DNA of 64,000 nucleotides from RGIG3077 sp964490175. Lineage in GTDB: Bacteria > Bacillota > Clostridia > Oscillospirales > Ruminococcaceae. Positions 35,480-44,831 of the stretch are shown piece after piece (positions within the stretch are counted from its first letter, which is position 1; every line of letters begins with the position of its first letter). Under the pieces are notes generated by a model that saw only the letters and a program-made list of their open reading frames with translations, searched no databases and had not been told where the DNA came from. Both the position numbers and the translations under genes were made by a program. Location of the stretch: positions 6,360 through 70,359 of the forward strand of contig CAZBAI010000008.1 in the NCBI GenBank assembly GCA_964490175.1, given 5' to 3'.

Positions 35480-35612
35480 TGAAAAACAACGTATCGTATT
35501 CTAAAGACAGCAGGTGGCATTCGCCGTAAATCCTGCCGAGGAATGTGTAGGTAAGTGAATATATGCCTATGACCTTTCTCGTGTTTGCGTGAAAGGCTTT
35601 TTCTTTTTTATA
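35480..35612 (+). promoter_or_regulatory. L10 ribosomal protein leader with terminator-like hairpin
   Basis: The untranslated region before rplJ shows the conserved elements of the Firmicute L10 leader: AGACAGCAGG near 35505-35514 pairing with CCTGC at 35532-35536, then GAGGAATGTG. L10 (with L12) binds this RNA and represses its own expression. A hairpin CCTTTC/GAAAGG (35573-35578 with 35591-35596) followed by a T-rich run suggests a transcription attenuation step before rplJ. Confidence 0.8.
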
Positions 35613-35648
35613 CGATTCACTCTATCAATTTCGGAGGTGAATTACATT

Positions 35649-36155
35649 ATGGCAAGTGAGAAGATTCTCGAATCCAAAAAGGCTAAGGTTGCCGTTCTTA
35701 CCGAACAGATTAAAAATTCCTGCTCCTGCGTGCTTGTTGATTACAAGGGCATTACGGTTGAAGATGACACAAAGCTCAGAAAAGAGCTTCGTGAAGCAGG
35801 CGTAACATATTCTGTTGAGAAGAACTCCATTCTTCGCTTTGCTTTCAAGGAAGTCGGCATGGATTTCAACAGTGTTCTCGAAGGAACAACCGCTATCGCT
35901 CTGTGCTCTGACGACCAAACCGCACCCGCAAGAATCCTCGGCAAATACGCCGAAGCTTCAGAGGGCAAATTCAGCGTAAAAGCCGGATTTGTTGACGGTG
36001 AAATTTACGATGAAGCCGGCATTATGGCTCTTTCCAAGATACCTTCAAAGGAAGTGCTTCTTTCCATGCTCATCGGTTCTCTTCAGGCTCCCATGCAAAA
36101 GCTTGCTGCAACATTGCAGTCGCTTGTGGACAAGAAGAACGAAGAGGCTGCATAA
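35649..36155 (+). CDS. rplJ: 50S ribosomal protein L10
   Basis: A 168-residue L10. The start is ATG 35649, eight bases after GGAGGTGA; an in-frame start at 35589 lies within the leader hairpin and is rejected. The N-terminal globular domain with VDYKGITVEDDTKLRKELR binds 23S rRNA, and the C-terminal helix (about 140-165) carries the L7/L12 dimers of the ribosomal stalk. It is followed 108 bases later by rplL. Neither rplKA upstream nor rpoBC downstream is present, unlike the common arrangement. Confidence 0.96.
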   Translation: MASEKILESKKAKVAVLTEQIKNSCSCVLVDYKGITVEDDTKLRKELREAGVTYSVEKNSILRFAFKEVGMDFNSVLEGTTAIALCSDDQTAPARILGKYAEASEGKFSVKAGFVDGEIYDEAGIMALSKIPSKEVLLSMLIGSLQAPMQKLAATLQSLVDKKNEEAA

Positions 36156-36263
36156 GCCTTTTAAAATCTCTTGCGGCATGAATTTTTCACCGCAAATCAT
36201 TTAAAGCGCACATTAACTCAGCGCAAATTTTCAAATCAAAATTATAAAAGGAGAATAATTATC

Positions 36264-36635
36264 ATGGCATCCGAGAAAATTACAAATATCTTAGATTTAA
36301 TTGACGCACTTTCCATTCTTGAGCTTTCCGAGCTTGTTGAAGGCATTCAGGAAAAATACGGTGTAACAGCTGTTGTTGCTGCTGCTCCCGCTGCAGGCGC
36401 AGGTGCTGCCGCAGCAGAAGAAAAGACCGAATTTGACGTTGTTCTTACTTCTTTCGGTGAGAAGAAGATGGACGTTATCAAGGTTGCTAAGAACGAGCTT
36501 GGTCTTGGTCTTAAGGAAGCTAAGGAGCTTGTCGAATCCGCTCCTAAGGCAATCAAGGAAGGCGTTTCCAAGGCTGACGCAGAAGAACTCAAGAAGAAGT
36601 TTGAAGAAGCAGGCGCTACAATCGAACTCAAGTAA
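36264..36635 (+). CDS. rplL: 50S ribosomal protein L7/L12
   Basis: A 123-residue L7/L12 from ATG 36264 with AAAGGAG upstream. The N-terminal dimerisation helix (about 1-30), an alanine-rich hinge (about 36-52) and the C-terminal factor-binding domain (about 55-123, with GLGLKEAKELVE) are complete. It forms the flexible ribosomal stalk that recruits translation GTPases. Codon use is visibly biased to abundant forms, as expected for a highly expressed gene. An intrinsic terminator follows directly. Confidence 0.97.
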   Translation: MASEKITNILDLIDALSILELSELVEGIQEKYGVTAVVAAAPAAGAGAAAAEEKTEFDVVLTSFGEKKMDVIKVAKNELGLGLKEAKELVESAPKAIKEGVSKADAEELKKKFEEAGATIELK

Positions 36636-36659
36636 GCTTAATTTACAGCAAAAATCAAA

Positions 36660-36695
36660 GCATACGGTGTCAATCAACGCCGTATGCTTTTTTTA
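36660..36695. terminator. Bidirectional terminator between rplL and recN
   Basis: GCATACGG (36660-36667) pairs with CCGTATGC (36680-36687) and is followed by eight Ts on the plus strand; T residues also follow on the minus strand. It ends rplJL and the converging recN transcript. Confidence 0.85.
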
Positions 36696-36721
36696 TGTCC
36701 GCAAATTCAAAATTTAAAATA

Positions 36722-38383
36722 TCAATCCGTATATTTTTCAAGCTCACGCCTTGCGTTTTCAAGCATAAGCTCGCTCGGGTTCTCGCCACCCATAATCCTT
36801 GCGATTTCTTCGGCTCTTTCCTCAAAGGCAAGCGATTTTACCGTGGTTTGCGTTCTGCCGTCGATAAGAGATTTTTCGATAAGTATATGTTCATTTGCCA
36901 TCACCGCAATCTGTGCCAGGTGCGTAACGCAAATCACTTGGCGCAGGCGTGATATTTCTTTAAGCTTAATTCCGATTTTTTGCGCAGCCTTTCCGCTTAC
37001 GCCGGCATCGACTTCATCAAAAATCAAGGTGGGAATGCTGTCTTTATCGGCGATAACATTCTTCAACGCAAGCATTATTCTCGAAAGCTCGCCGCCGGAG
37101 GCGATTTTTGCAATCGGCTTGGGCTTTTCGCCGATATTGGCACTGATTAAAAGCTCGAAAGCGTCCATGCCGTTTAATGTCAGCTTGCCTTTTTCAAAAT
37201 GCGGCACGATTTTTACGCCCGGCATATTCAGAAATTCAAGCTCTAAAGCAACGGCGTTGCAAAAATCATTTGCGATTTTTGCCCTAAAAGCGGAAAGCTC
37301 TTTTGCTTTTTGGGTAGTCTGCTCCAAAAGCCGGCTGCGCTCATCGCTTAGCTTTTGAATTTCTTTGTCGCTCGATTCAAGCGATTCTCGCTCCGATACA
37401 TAGCCGTCATATGTCGCAACAAGCTCGTCGATTTCCATATTATAAAGCTTTTTGATTCGTTCAAGTTCCTCAAATCGGCTAACCACATAGTCAATATTTT
37501 CTTCATCAAGCATAACATTGTCCGAAAGAGTTACCAACGTCTGCGATATATCCTGCAATTCAAGCCGTGCCTGCGAAAGCCTTGCAATCAATTCGCCGAG
37601 CGCCGCATACGAATCGGAAATATCATCAAGAGCCGATTCAGCCGCATATACGTTTGAAACGGCGCATCCGTCATCATCATTCAAAAGCACGCTTGCCGTT
37701 TTCAGCGCCGAATTTATCGCCTCTGCATCCTTTGCAAGAGCATAGCGTGCGCTAAGCTCGTCATATTCACCCGCTTTTAAATTATATTTTTCAATATCCT
37801 CGATTTGTCTGTCCAAAAACGCAATTCTCTGCTGTTTTTGACTTTCAATCGATTTCAAATGCTTTAGCTGTTTTGCAACGGCTTGCAGTTCTCTAAACGA
37901 AGATTTATAGCTTTCAAGCAGTGAATAATCGCCGTTAAAGCTCTCGACAATACCGAGATGAAGCGCACTGTCAAGCAACACTTGACTGTCATGCTGACCG
38001 TGAATGTTTACAAGCAAATTGCCGATATCACGCAGCAGTGAAACCGGTGCGGTACGTGAGTTAATGCGTGCAACACTGCCTCCGTCCGCCCTGATTTCTC
38101 TCGTTATTACAAGGTCGTTTTCGTCGATGTCAAATCCGGATTCGGAAAGAATGCTCTTGACGCTTTCATCAACATCGGTAAAAAGTGCGCTTACAATTGC
38201 CTTTTCGCAGCCGCTTCTTACAATATCTTTGGTGATTCGCTGACCTAAAATCGCATTTATTCCGCCAATGAGAATAGACTTTCCCGCACCGGTTTCACCC
38301 GTAAAGACGTTAAAGCCGCTTTTAAAAGAAATGCAGGCTTTTTTTATGACGGCGAGATTTTCAATATAGATTTCACTAAGCAT
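36722..38383 (-). CDS. recN: DNA repair protein RecN
   Basis: A 553-residue SMC-like ATPase. The Walker A GETGAGKSI is near residue 30-38, a long coiled-coil middle follows, and the C-terminal lobe has the ABC signature ASGGELSRIMLA and Walker B LIFDEVDAGVSG. RecN gathers broken DNA ends for recombination. I place the start at ATG 38383, which matches the family start MLSE; TTG 38398 is an alternative, with AAGGAG too close to it. It is the last gene of the nusB-to-recN run and lies just after argR. Confidence 0.95.
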   Translation of the reverse strand: MLSEIYIENLAVIKKACISFKSGFNVFTGETGAGKSILIGGINAILGQRITKDIVRSGCEKAIVSALFTDVDESVKSILSESGFDIDENDLVITREIRADGGSVARINSRTAPVSLLRDIGNLLVNIHGQHDSQVLLDSALHLGIVESFNGDYSLLESYKSSFRELQAVAKQLKHLKSIESQKQQRIAFLDRQIEDIEKYNLKAGEYDELSARYALAKDAEAINSALKTASVLLNDDDGCAVSNVYAAESALDDISDSYAALGELIARLSQARLELQDISQTLVTLSDNVMLDEENIDYVVSRFEELERIKKLYNMEIDELVATYDGYVSERESLESSDKEIQKLSDERSRLLEQTTQKAKELSAFRAKIANDFCNAVALELEFLNMPGVKIVPHFEKGKLTLNGMDAFELLISANIGEKPKPIAKIASGGELSRIMLALKNVIADKDSIPTLIFDEVDAGVSGKAAQKIGIKLKEISRLRQVICVTHLAQIAVMANEHILIEKSLIDGRTQTTVKSLAFEERAEEIARIMGGENPSELMLENARRELEKYTD

Positions 38384-38404
38384 TTTTTGTAATGTCAAAG
38401 CTCC

Positions 38405-38872
38405 TTATTGATTTACATTCAAACTTTTGGTGATAAAGATTCCCTCGGAAAGAAGTCTGCAAAGGCTCAAAGCCGCATTTTCGGTTTTTGCAAGCGCAAA
38501 AATGGTGTCATCACCGGCAATTGTGCCGAGAACATCGGGAAAACCGAAAGAATCAAATGCGGCGCAGGCCGCCTGTGCCATACCTGTGTGACATTTTAAT
38601 ACAACAACATTCATAGCGCTGTCAACGCTTATCACCGAATTTATGATTATATCCTGAAAAGCCGTTTTTTGCAGTGCACTGTCGGGTGCGGCATATTTAT
38701 AAGCCCCATTGGATTGAGCCTTTACAAGCCGCATTTCTCTTATATCACGTGAAATAGTTGCCTGCGTTGCATCAATACCCTCGTTCTTTAAATGTTCAAG
38801 CAAACCCTCTTGTGTATTTACATCATATTTTTGTATAATTTCCAAAATTTTCGACTGTCTTTTTTTCTTCAT
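38405..38872 (-). CDS. argR: Arginine repressor ArgR/AhrC
   Basis: A 155-residue ArgR. An N-terminal winged helix-turn-helix (about 1-70, with DATQATISRDIREMRLVK) precedes the hexamerisation and arginine-binding domain, which has the IAGDDTIFALAK core near residues 118-129. It represses arginine synthesis and activates catabolism when bound to arginine. Its position next to recN is the conserved Firmicute order. No arginine gene is in the window. Confidence 0.95.
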   Translation of the reverse strand: MKKKRQSKILEIIQKYDVNTQEGLLEHLKNEGIDATQATISRDIREMRLVKAQSNGAYKYAAPDSALQKTAFQDIIINSVISVDSAMNVVVLKCHTGMAQAACAAFDSFGFPDVLGTIAGDDTIFALAKTENAALSLCRLLSEGIFITKSLNVNQ

Positions 38873-38892
38873 GATTTTTGTTGTTCTCCATA

Positions 38893-39765
38893 TTATTTAT
38901 CATACGCTTTAAGCGGTTTTATCAGCTTTTTATTGATTGAGTCGAAAAACGAATCGCCCTTGATTTCGGCAAACCTGATTTTTTTATCGCTCATCTGAAC
39001 GGTAACAAAATCGTTATGCATAAGCAAAATCGGTTTTTTGCCGTCGCAGCTGATTTCGATTTTGTCATAGCGTGAATAATCGGGAAGAATTTTAATGCAC
39101 CTGTGCGGTGAAAGAAGCATCGGACGTGAAAACAGCGAATGCGAGCAAATCGGAATAAACTCAATGCATTCAAGATACGGCTCTATCAAAGGGCCGCCTG
39201 CGGAAAGTGCATATGCGGTTGAGCCTGTCGGGGTAGAGAGCATTACGCCGTCGGCACGGGTTTGGCTCACCAATGTATCATCTACCCATATTCCGAAATC
39301 GCACATATGCGAAGAAGCACGTGAAACAACGACTTCATTCAGCACGCTGTCGAAGTGTTTAACCGAACCGTTTTGCGCACAAAGCTTAACATCAAGCAGC
39401 ATATGCTCGTTTACGGCATAATCACCGCCGGCAAGTTTTTCAAGCAAAAACAGCTCATTTTGCTCAAGTGAAGCCAAAAAACCGAGCCTGCCGGTGTTGA
39501 TGCCGAGCATAAGCGCCTTTGAATTACCAAGACTTTTGGCACAGCGCAGCATTGTTCCGTCACCGCCGGCGGCGATAACAACATCGGCATCATTCAAAAG
39601 CTCGTCATATCTGCCGAAAATCGCTTTATCAAGAAAGGCAAACGCTTCAATATTGCTGTTATCAAACAAAATTTCAACGCCGCATTTCGATAAAATTTCC
39701 GCCGCCTGCTTTATGCACTCATATGCATTATTTTTATGTAAATCGTGATAGAATAGCGCTTTCAA
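38893..39765 (-). CDS. nadK: NAD kinase
   Basis: A 290-residue NAD kinase with the GGDGT motif near residues 69-73 and NTGRLGFL near 90-97; the conserved SxxGSTAYAxSAGGPL block also occurs near 179-193. It phosphorylates NAD to NADP. The start is TTG 39765, overlapping the tlyA stop by one or two bases, with GGAGGTG at good spacing. In many Clostridia nadK sits at exactly this position between the tlyA-like gene and argR. Confidence 0.95.
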   Translation of the reverse strand: MKALFYHDLHKNNAYECIKQAAEILSKCGVEILFDNSNIEAFAFLDKAIFGRYDELLNDADVVIAAGGDGTMLRCAKSLGNSKALMLGINTGRLGFLASLEQNELFLLEKLAGGDYAVNEHMLLDVKLCAQNGSVKHFDSVLNEVVVSRASSHMCDFGIWVDDTLVSQTRADGVMLSTPTGSTAYALSAGGPLIEPYLECIEFIPICSHSLFSRPMLLSPHRCIKILPDYSRYDKIEISCDGKKPILLMHNDFVTVQMSDKKIRFAEIKGDSFFDSINKKLIKPLKAYDK

Positions 39766-40568
39766 TCAAACACCTCCGTTTTCGCCTGCGCAAACGCAAG
39801 CTCTGCAATATCTTTATACGGAAAAACAGCCGTATGCGAAAAACGGCATTTTAAATACATAAGATATTCAATATTCCCGTTTGAGCCTTTTATCGGTGAC
39901 GGGCAAATATCCACAACATCAAAATCGGCATTATTCGCAAACAAAACACACCTTTGCAAAACCTCACAATGCGTTTTTTTGTCCTTAACGACACCGTTTT
40001 TGCCGATATTGCTTCTGCCGGCTTCAAACTGCGGTTTTATAAGCACAACAGCAGACGCATTTTCGGAAAGAATGTGCCGCATATGACCGAGAACAAGCCC
40101 TATCGAAATAAACGATACATCGCACGATGCAAAATCAATGCCGATTTCAAAGCTTTGTTTATTAAGCGAGCGTATATCGGTTTGCTCCATCGATATTACT
40201 TTTTTATTGTTTTTCAAAGAGTTTGCCAGCTGATTTTTGCCCACATCGACCGCATAAACAAGCTTGGCGCCGTTTTGAAGCATACAGTCGGTAAATCCGC
40301 CTGTCGATGCGCCGATATCAATGCAGCAACAGCCTTTAAGATTGATATCAAACTGCGAAAGCGCCTTTTCGAGCTTATATCCTCCCCTGCCGACATATGC
40401 CGGCATATCGCCGACGATTTCGATAAGTGCACTTTCTTCAACCATAGCCGAGGGCTTTGCGCATATTTTTCCGTCAACGGCAACAGACTGTGCGCAAATC
40501 AGCCTTTTGGCGACATTGCGGCTTTGCGCCATGCCTTTTTCAAAAAGCAGAACATCAAGTCGTTTCAT
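39762..40568 (-). CDS. TlyA-family rRNA 2'-O-methyltransferase / hemolysin-like protein
   Basis: About 268 residues starting at ATG 40568 inside the end of dxs. An N-terminal S4 RNA-binding domain (about 1-60) is followed by a Rossmann methyltransferase domain with the SAM-binding GASTGGFTD near residues 86-94. TlyA in mycobacteria methylates 16S and 23S rRNA riboses; the Firmicute YqxC homologues share the fold and the neighbourhood, but their target is less certain. The final segment GSNGNIEYL near 247-255 is conserved in the family. Confidence 0.88.
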   Translation of the reverse strand: MKRLDVLLFEKGMAQSRNVAKRLICAQSVAVDGKICAKPSAMVEESALIEIVGDMPAYVGRGGYKLEKALSQFDINLKGCCCIDIGASTGGFTDCMLQNGAKLVYAVDVGKNQLANSLKNNKKVISMEQTDIRSLNKQSFEIGIDFASCDVSFISIGLVLGHMRHILSENASAVVLIKPQFEAGRSNIGKNGVVKDKKTHCEVLQRCVLFANNADFDVVDICPSPIKGSNGNIEYLMYLKCRFSHTAVFPYKDIAELAFAQAKTEVFD

Positions 40569-42474
40569 TTGATACACCGTCAAAATTTTCGATAATAGTT
40601 TTTGCCATTTTTTCGGCAGAAAGCCCGAACCTGTCAAGAATGGCGTCGGTGCTTGCCTGCTTTACAAAACCGTTTATGGCGTGTATTTCGTATTTTCCTC
40701 TAAAGCCTTTTTTTTGAAGTGCCAAGCCGAAATGCTCGGCAATTGAACCGTTTTCAATCCCCTCTTCAAAGAAAACCACACGCCGATAGCAAAGTGCGGC
40801 ATCAACGGCTGCATTATCTATCGGAAAAATCTGCGTCATCTTCAAAGCGGCGCATTCATATCCTTTTGCAGCGGCGATTTTCACCGCATCGAGCATTCTT
40901 CCGGCAACTCTTCCATAACTGACCGCAAGCACTTTTTTATCAGCCGAATGAATAATACGGTAATCGGCGCAGGCATATTGCGGATCGCAAATAGGCTCTT
41001 CACTGCCTCTGGGATAGCGCACGGCGCACAAACCGCTGTCGGTAAAAAGTGCGGCGCTAAGGCACATTTTCAGCTCACTGTAACAATACGGCGAATATAT
41101 TTTAACACCGGGCAATGTGGTCAGCATAGGTACATCGAACACACCCTGATGCGTTTCACCGTCGTCGCCGACAATGCCTGCACGGTCAATTCCGAGAACA
41201 AGGTGCACGCCGCTGAGTGCGGCATCATGCAGCAATTGGTCATACGCACGCTGCAAAAACGTTGAATATACAGCAAAAACAGGGGTGAACCCCGACTTTG
41301 CAAGCGCACACGAAAACGTCACGGCGTGTTGCTCGGCAATGCCGACATCATAAAACCTTTTAGGGATTTTTTTTGCAAAATATTGCAAACCCGTGCCGTA
41401 TTTCATGGCGGCGGTCACTGCGCATATTTTGTCGTCAAACTCGGCGATTCGTGCAAGCTCGCTTCCGAAACAGGTTGAAAAACTATCACCCGTTGATATT
41501 TCGGGGTTGCCGCTTTCAATATCGAAATGAGAAATGCCGTGAAACTCACCCGGATTATCCTCGGCAGGGCGATAGCCTTTTCCCTTAACCGTGTTTACCT
41601 GAACAACAACAGGTCTATGATATGTTTTTGCGGCATAAAGCGCATCTTCGATATCGGTAATATCATGTCCGTTCACCGGCCCGAGATATATAAAACCAAG
41701 CTCATCGAAAATAGTCGGCTTGATAACAACACGCTTGATTGCCGCCTTTGAAGAACGAATCGCCTTGGAAAGCGGCTGACCGACGGCTTCGGGCATTTTG
41801 TTAAGTCGGCGTTCAACTGCGAATTTTGTTTTAACATAGTCATTTGAAGAGCGCAAAGAGGAAAAATATTTTGCAAGCGAACCGACGTTTTTCGATATCG
41901 ACATATTGTTGTGATTTAAAACAACAATGACATTATCCATTGTTTTGCCGGCATTGTTGAGTGCCTCGTAGACCATTCCGCCCGTAAAAGCACCGTCGCC
42001 GATTATGGCGACCGCATAGTTTTCGTTGTTGTTTTCAAGGCGCATTGCCTCTGCAAAGCCGCAGGCAAGTGAAACCGACGTACTGCTGTGACCGCTGACA
42101 AAGCAATCATGCTCTGATTCTTCGGGCTTGGGAAATCCCGAAATGCCGTTTTCAAGCCGAAGCGTCGAAAACTCGGCATATCTCCCCGTCAACAGCTTGT
42201 GAGTATACGATTGATGCCCCACATCCCAAATAAGCTTGTCTTTCGGCGAATCAAAAACCCTGTGCAGCGCAAGCGTCAGCTCGACAACACCGAGATTTGA
42301 AGCAAGATGTCCGCCGTTTTTGGAAACCGTAGATATAAGCACACTGCGAATCTCTCTGCAAAGCGCCTCACATTGGGTCAAATTCAGCGTTTTCAGCTTT
42401 GAAACATCATCAATATCACGCAAATATATTCTATTTTTCTTTTCCGTATTTTTTTCGTCCTTTGACATTATCAA
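40555..42474 (-). CDS. dxs: 1-deoxy-D-xylulose-5-phosphate synthase
   Basis: A 639-residue thiamine diphosphate enzyme that joins pyruvate and glyceraldehyde 3-phosphate as the first step of the MEP isoprenoid pathway. VGHQSYTHKLLTGR near residues 85-98, GDGAFTGGMVYEALNN near 157-172 for ThDP/Mg binding and the GIAEQHAV block near residue 375 are all present. The start could be TTG 42474 or ATG 42468; the former has better spacing from AGGATA. It follows the prenyl transferase gene by eight bases, so precursor and chain-building steps are together. Confidence 0.96.
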   Translation of the reverse strand: MIMSKDEKNTEKKNRIYLRDIDDVSKLKTLNLTQCEALCREIRSVLISTVSKNGGHLASNLGVVELTLALHRVFDSPKDKLIWDVGHQSYTHKLLTGRYAEFSTLRLENGISGFPKPEESEHDCFVSGHSSTSVSLACGFAEAMRLENNNENYAVAIIGDGAFTGGMVYEALNNAGKTMDNVIVVLNHNNMSISKNVGSLAKYFSSLRSSNDYVKTKFAVERRLNKMPEAVGQPLSKAIRSSKAAIKRVVIKPTIFDELGFIYLGPVNGHDITDIEDALYAAKTYHRPVVVQVNTVKGKGYRPAEDNPGEFHGISHFDIESGNPEISTGDSFSTCFGSELARIAEFDDKICAVTAAMKYGTGLQYFAKKIPKRFYDVGIAEQHAVTFSCALAKSGFTPVFAVYSTFLQRAYDQLLHDAALSGVHLVLGIDRAGIVGDDGETHQGVFDVPMLTTLPGVKIYSPYCYSELKMCLSAALFTDSGLCAVRYPRGSEEPICDPQYACADYRIIHSADKKVLAVSYGRVAGRMLDAVKIAAAKGYECAALKMTQIFPIDNAAVDAALCYRRVVFFEEGIENGSIAEHFGLALQKKGFRGKYEIHAINGFVKQASTDAILDRFGLSAEKMAKTIIENFDGVSNETT

Positions 42475-42481
42475 AATTATC

Positions 42482-43366
42482 CTAACTGTTTCTTTCGAGA
42501 AGATATTCTGTAAGCTGCTTTAAAAAATCGCAGTTTTCAAAATCATCAAGCACGGCAATTGCGTTTTTTGTAAGCTCTGTTGCCTTTTTTCGTGCATTTT
42601 CGATGCCAAAAAAGCTTGCATATGTTGTTTTTTCGGATTCTGCGTCGCTGCCCGGAAGTTTGCCGAGCGTTTTTTCATCACCGACAACGTCCAATATATC
42701 ATCTATTATCTGAAATGCAAGTCCGAGATATTCGGCATATTCTTCAAGCATTTTAATTTGTTTTTCGTTTGCATTTGCACAAATAGCGCCCATTTTACAG
42801 CTTGCTTTCAAAAGTGCGCAGGTTTTTTTTGAATAAAGCTCTAACAGTATTTCCTCGGAAATAGGCTTGCCCTCGTTTTCAACATCAATAATTTGACCTG
42901 CAATCATATCCATAACTTCGCTTGCAAGCACAAACATAAGCTTTGATTTGCAATCATCGCTTAATTTTTCATCATCTGCAATAATAATATACGGCAATGT
43001 CGCAAGCGCATCACCGGCAAGAATAGCCGTAGCTTCGTCAAACGCCTTGTGGCACGAAGGTTTTCCTCGGCGCAGATCGTCATCGTCCATTGCCGGCAAA
43101 TCATCATGTATCAGCGAAAATGTGTGAATCATCTCAATAGCGCAGGCAGCAGATTTTGCCGTTTCGCAGTTGCCGCAAAGCATTTTGCAAATTTCAAGCG
43201 TCAGTATAGGTCTTATGCGCTTTCCGCCGGCTTCAAGCGAATAAAGCATCGCTTTGGGCAGCGCATCGGCGGTTTTATAATCGCAATAGCGCATGACATA
43301 TTCGTCAAGACTTTTTTCTATATATGGGCAATATTGCCCCAAACGTTCATTCAACAAAGCTTGCAT
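42482..43366 (-). CDS. ispA: Polyprenyl synthetase (farnesyl diphosphate synthase type)
   Basis: A 294-residue short-chain trans-prenyl transferase. The first aspartate-rich motif DDLPAMDDDDLRRG is near residues 91-104 and the second, DDILDVVGD, near 219-227. GGKRIRP at about 52-58 binds the allylic pyrophosphate. Product length cannot be proved from sequence, but size and neighbours (xseB, dxs) are those of Firmicute ispA. It lies 31 bases after xseB. Confidence 0.92.
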   Translation of the reverse strand: MQALLNERLGQYCPYIEKSLDEYVMRYCDYKTADALPKAMLYSLEAGGKRIRPILTLEICKMLCGNCETAKSAACAIEMIHTFSLIHDDLPAMDDDDLRRGKPSCHKAFDEATAILAGDALATLPYIIIADDEKLSDDCKSKLMFVLASEVMDMIAGQIIDVENEGKPISEEILLELYSKKTCALLKASCKMGAICANANEKQIKMLEEYAEYLGLAFQIIDDILDVVGDEKTLGKLPGSDAESEKTTYASFFGIENARKKATELTKNAIAVLDDFENCDFLKQLTEYLLERNS

Positions 43367-43397
43367 AGTGTATTTTTCCTTTCAAGCATATCAGCCG

Positions 43398-43592
43398 TTA
43401 ATCCTCATCGGAAACGGTCTTTGCATCGCATATTTTCAAATTTGCCTCATCAAGCGCTTTACGGCACTGTGCGCTTAATTTTACGCCCTTTGCATAAAGC
43501 TCAACTGATTCGTCAAGCGACATTTCCGAACTTTCGAGCTTTTTTACAATATCCTCAAGCTCTTTAAGATTTTTTTCAAACCCGTTTTCCAC
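43398..43592 (-). CDS. xseB: Exodeoxyribonuclease VII small subunit
   Basis: A 64-residue protein starting at GTG 43592, seven bases after AAAGGGG; a TTG two codons earlier is less likely. FEKNLKELEDIVKKLESSEMSLDES is cut here to its landmarks: an N-terminal helix with the LEDIVKKLE core and the SLDESVELY second helix, both diagnostic of XseB. Several small subunits wrap each XseA in the single-strand nuclease. It follows xseA by about 48 bases. Confidence 0.92.
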   Translation of the reverse strand: MENGFEKNLKELEDIVKKLESSEMSLDESVELYAKGVKLSAQCRKALDEANLKICDAKTVSDED

Positions 43593-43640
43593 AAACAAAC
43601 CCCTTTCATAAAAAATTACATATATTTTATTGTATCATAT

Positions 43641-44831
43641 TTATTCGCACAAATCAACAATTGCGGATATTGAGCCTTTAAAAAGCTTTACGTTGATTCT
43701 GCTTCCGATATGCACATCCGAAGCAGAGCTGATAATTTTTCCGTTTTCATCGCAAACAACGGCAAATCCTCTTGTAAGCACCTGCATGGGATTGAGGTTT
43801 TCCAAAAGGCAAAGCGCTTTTGCATATGAATTTTCGCAGATATCAAGCCTGCGGCGCATAGCCTCTTTCAAGCGAATATCAATCAGCTCCAAGGACTTTT
43901 CTCCCCTTTGCAGGCGTGATTGAACGCTGTATGCGGCAAGTGTGCTTTCAAGCTGTGTAAGTTTATCGTTATATGCGGTAATTCGGCGCAAAATCGCAGT
44001 TTCAAGAGCAGATGTGAGCATATAAACGCCATCGCCGAGCGCTTCCTTATCGGGCGCTGCAAGCTCAGCGGCGGCAGATGGTGTCGGAGCACGCAAATCT
44101 GCGGCAAAATCGCATAGAGTAAAATCGGTTTCGTGCCCGATTGCGGAAATTACCGGCATTTTGCAATCGGCAACCACTTTGACAAGCGTTTCATCATTAA
44201 AGCAATTCAAATCCTCAAACGAGCCGCCGCCCCTTGCGATAATCAAAAGATCACATTGAATTTCATGCGCCGTTTCAATAGCCTTGCAAACCGATTTCGG
44301 GGCGCTTTGCCCCTGCACGGCGGCAGGTATCACCACAAGTTCGCCAAGCGGATATCGTCGTGAAAGAATGTTGATAACATCTTGCAGCGCCGCCCCCTGC
44401 TTTGAAGCGATAACACCGATTTTTTGGGGAAATTCCGGCAATTTTCTTTTACGCTCTTCATCAAAAAGCCCCTGCTGTGAAAGCTTTGTGCGAAGCTTTT
44501 CAAACATGGCAAGCAAGTCGCCGTTACCCTCGCTTTCGATATCCGTAACATAAAGCTGAAAAGCGCCGTCACGCTCATAAAGTGCGGCATTTGCGCTGAC
44601 AACAACAGACATACCGTTTTCGATATTAACTTTGAGATTATACGCATAGCTGTTGAACATAACGGCCCGAACGCTCGCATTTGCGTCTTTTAGCGTAAAA
44701 TAGCAATGTCCCGAATTTGCGTTTCTGACAAAATTCGATATTTCGCCCCTGACCTTTATATTCTGTATATTGCTGTCCTCTTTTAAGACAAACGAAACAT
44801 ATTTATTGAGCTGTGAAACGGAAACAGTCAT
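43641..44831 (-). CDS. xseA: Exodeoxyribonuclease VII large subunit
   Basis: A 396-residue XseA. It has an N-terminal OB-fold (about 1-100), the catalytic domain with RGGGSFEDLNCFND near residues 195-208 and the GHETDFTLCDFAAD block near 227-240, then a coiled-coil region and a short C-terminal domain. With XseB it degrades single-stranded DNA from both ends. Its ATG overlaps the stop of the TsaD-like gene by four bases. Confidence 0.95.
   Translation of the reverse strand: MTVSVSQLNKYVSFVLKEDSNIQNIKVRGEISNFVRNANSGHCYFTLKDANASVRAVMFNSYAYNLKVNIENGMSVVVSANAALYERDGAFQLYVTDIESEGNGDLLAMFEKLRTKLSQQGLFDEERKRKLPEFPQKIGVIASKQGAALQDVINILSRRYPLGELVVIPAAVQGQSAPKSVCKAIETAHEIQCDLLIIARGGGSFEDLNCFNDETLVKVVADCKMPVISAIGHETDFTLCDFAADLRAPTPSAAAELAAPDKEALGDGVYMLTSALETAILRRITAYNDKLTQLESTLAAYSVQSRLQRGEKSLELIDIRLKEAMRRRLDICENSYAKALCLLENLNPMQVLTRGFAVVCDENGKIISSASDVHIGSRINVKLFKGSISAIVDLCE

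Noticed and set aside
36684..37358. Plus-strand frame of 224 codons opposite recN
   Set aside because: Lies wholly antisense to recN, starts within the rplL terminator region and has the Ser-rich composition of a shadow frame.
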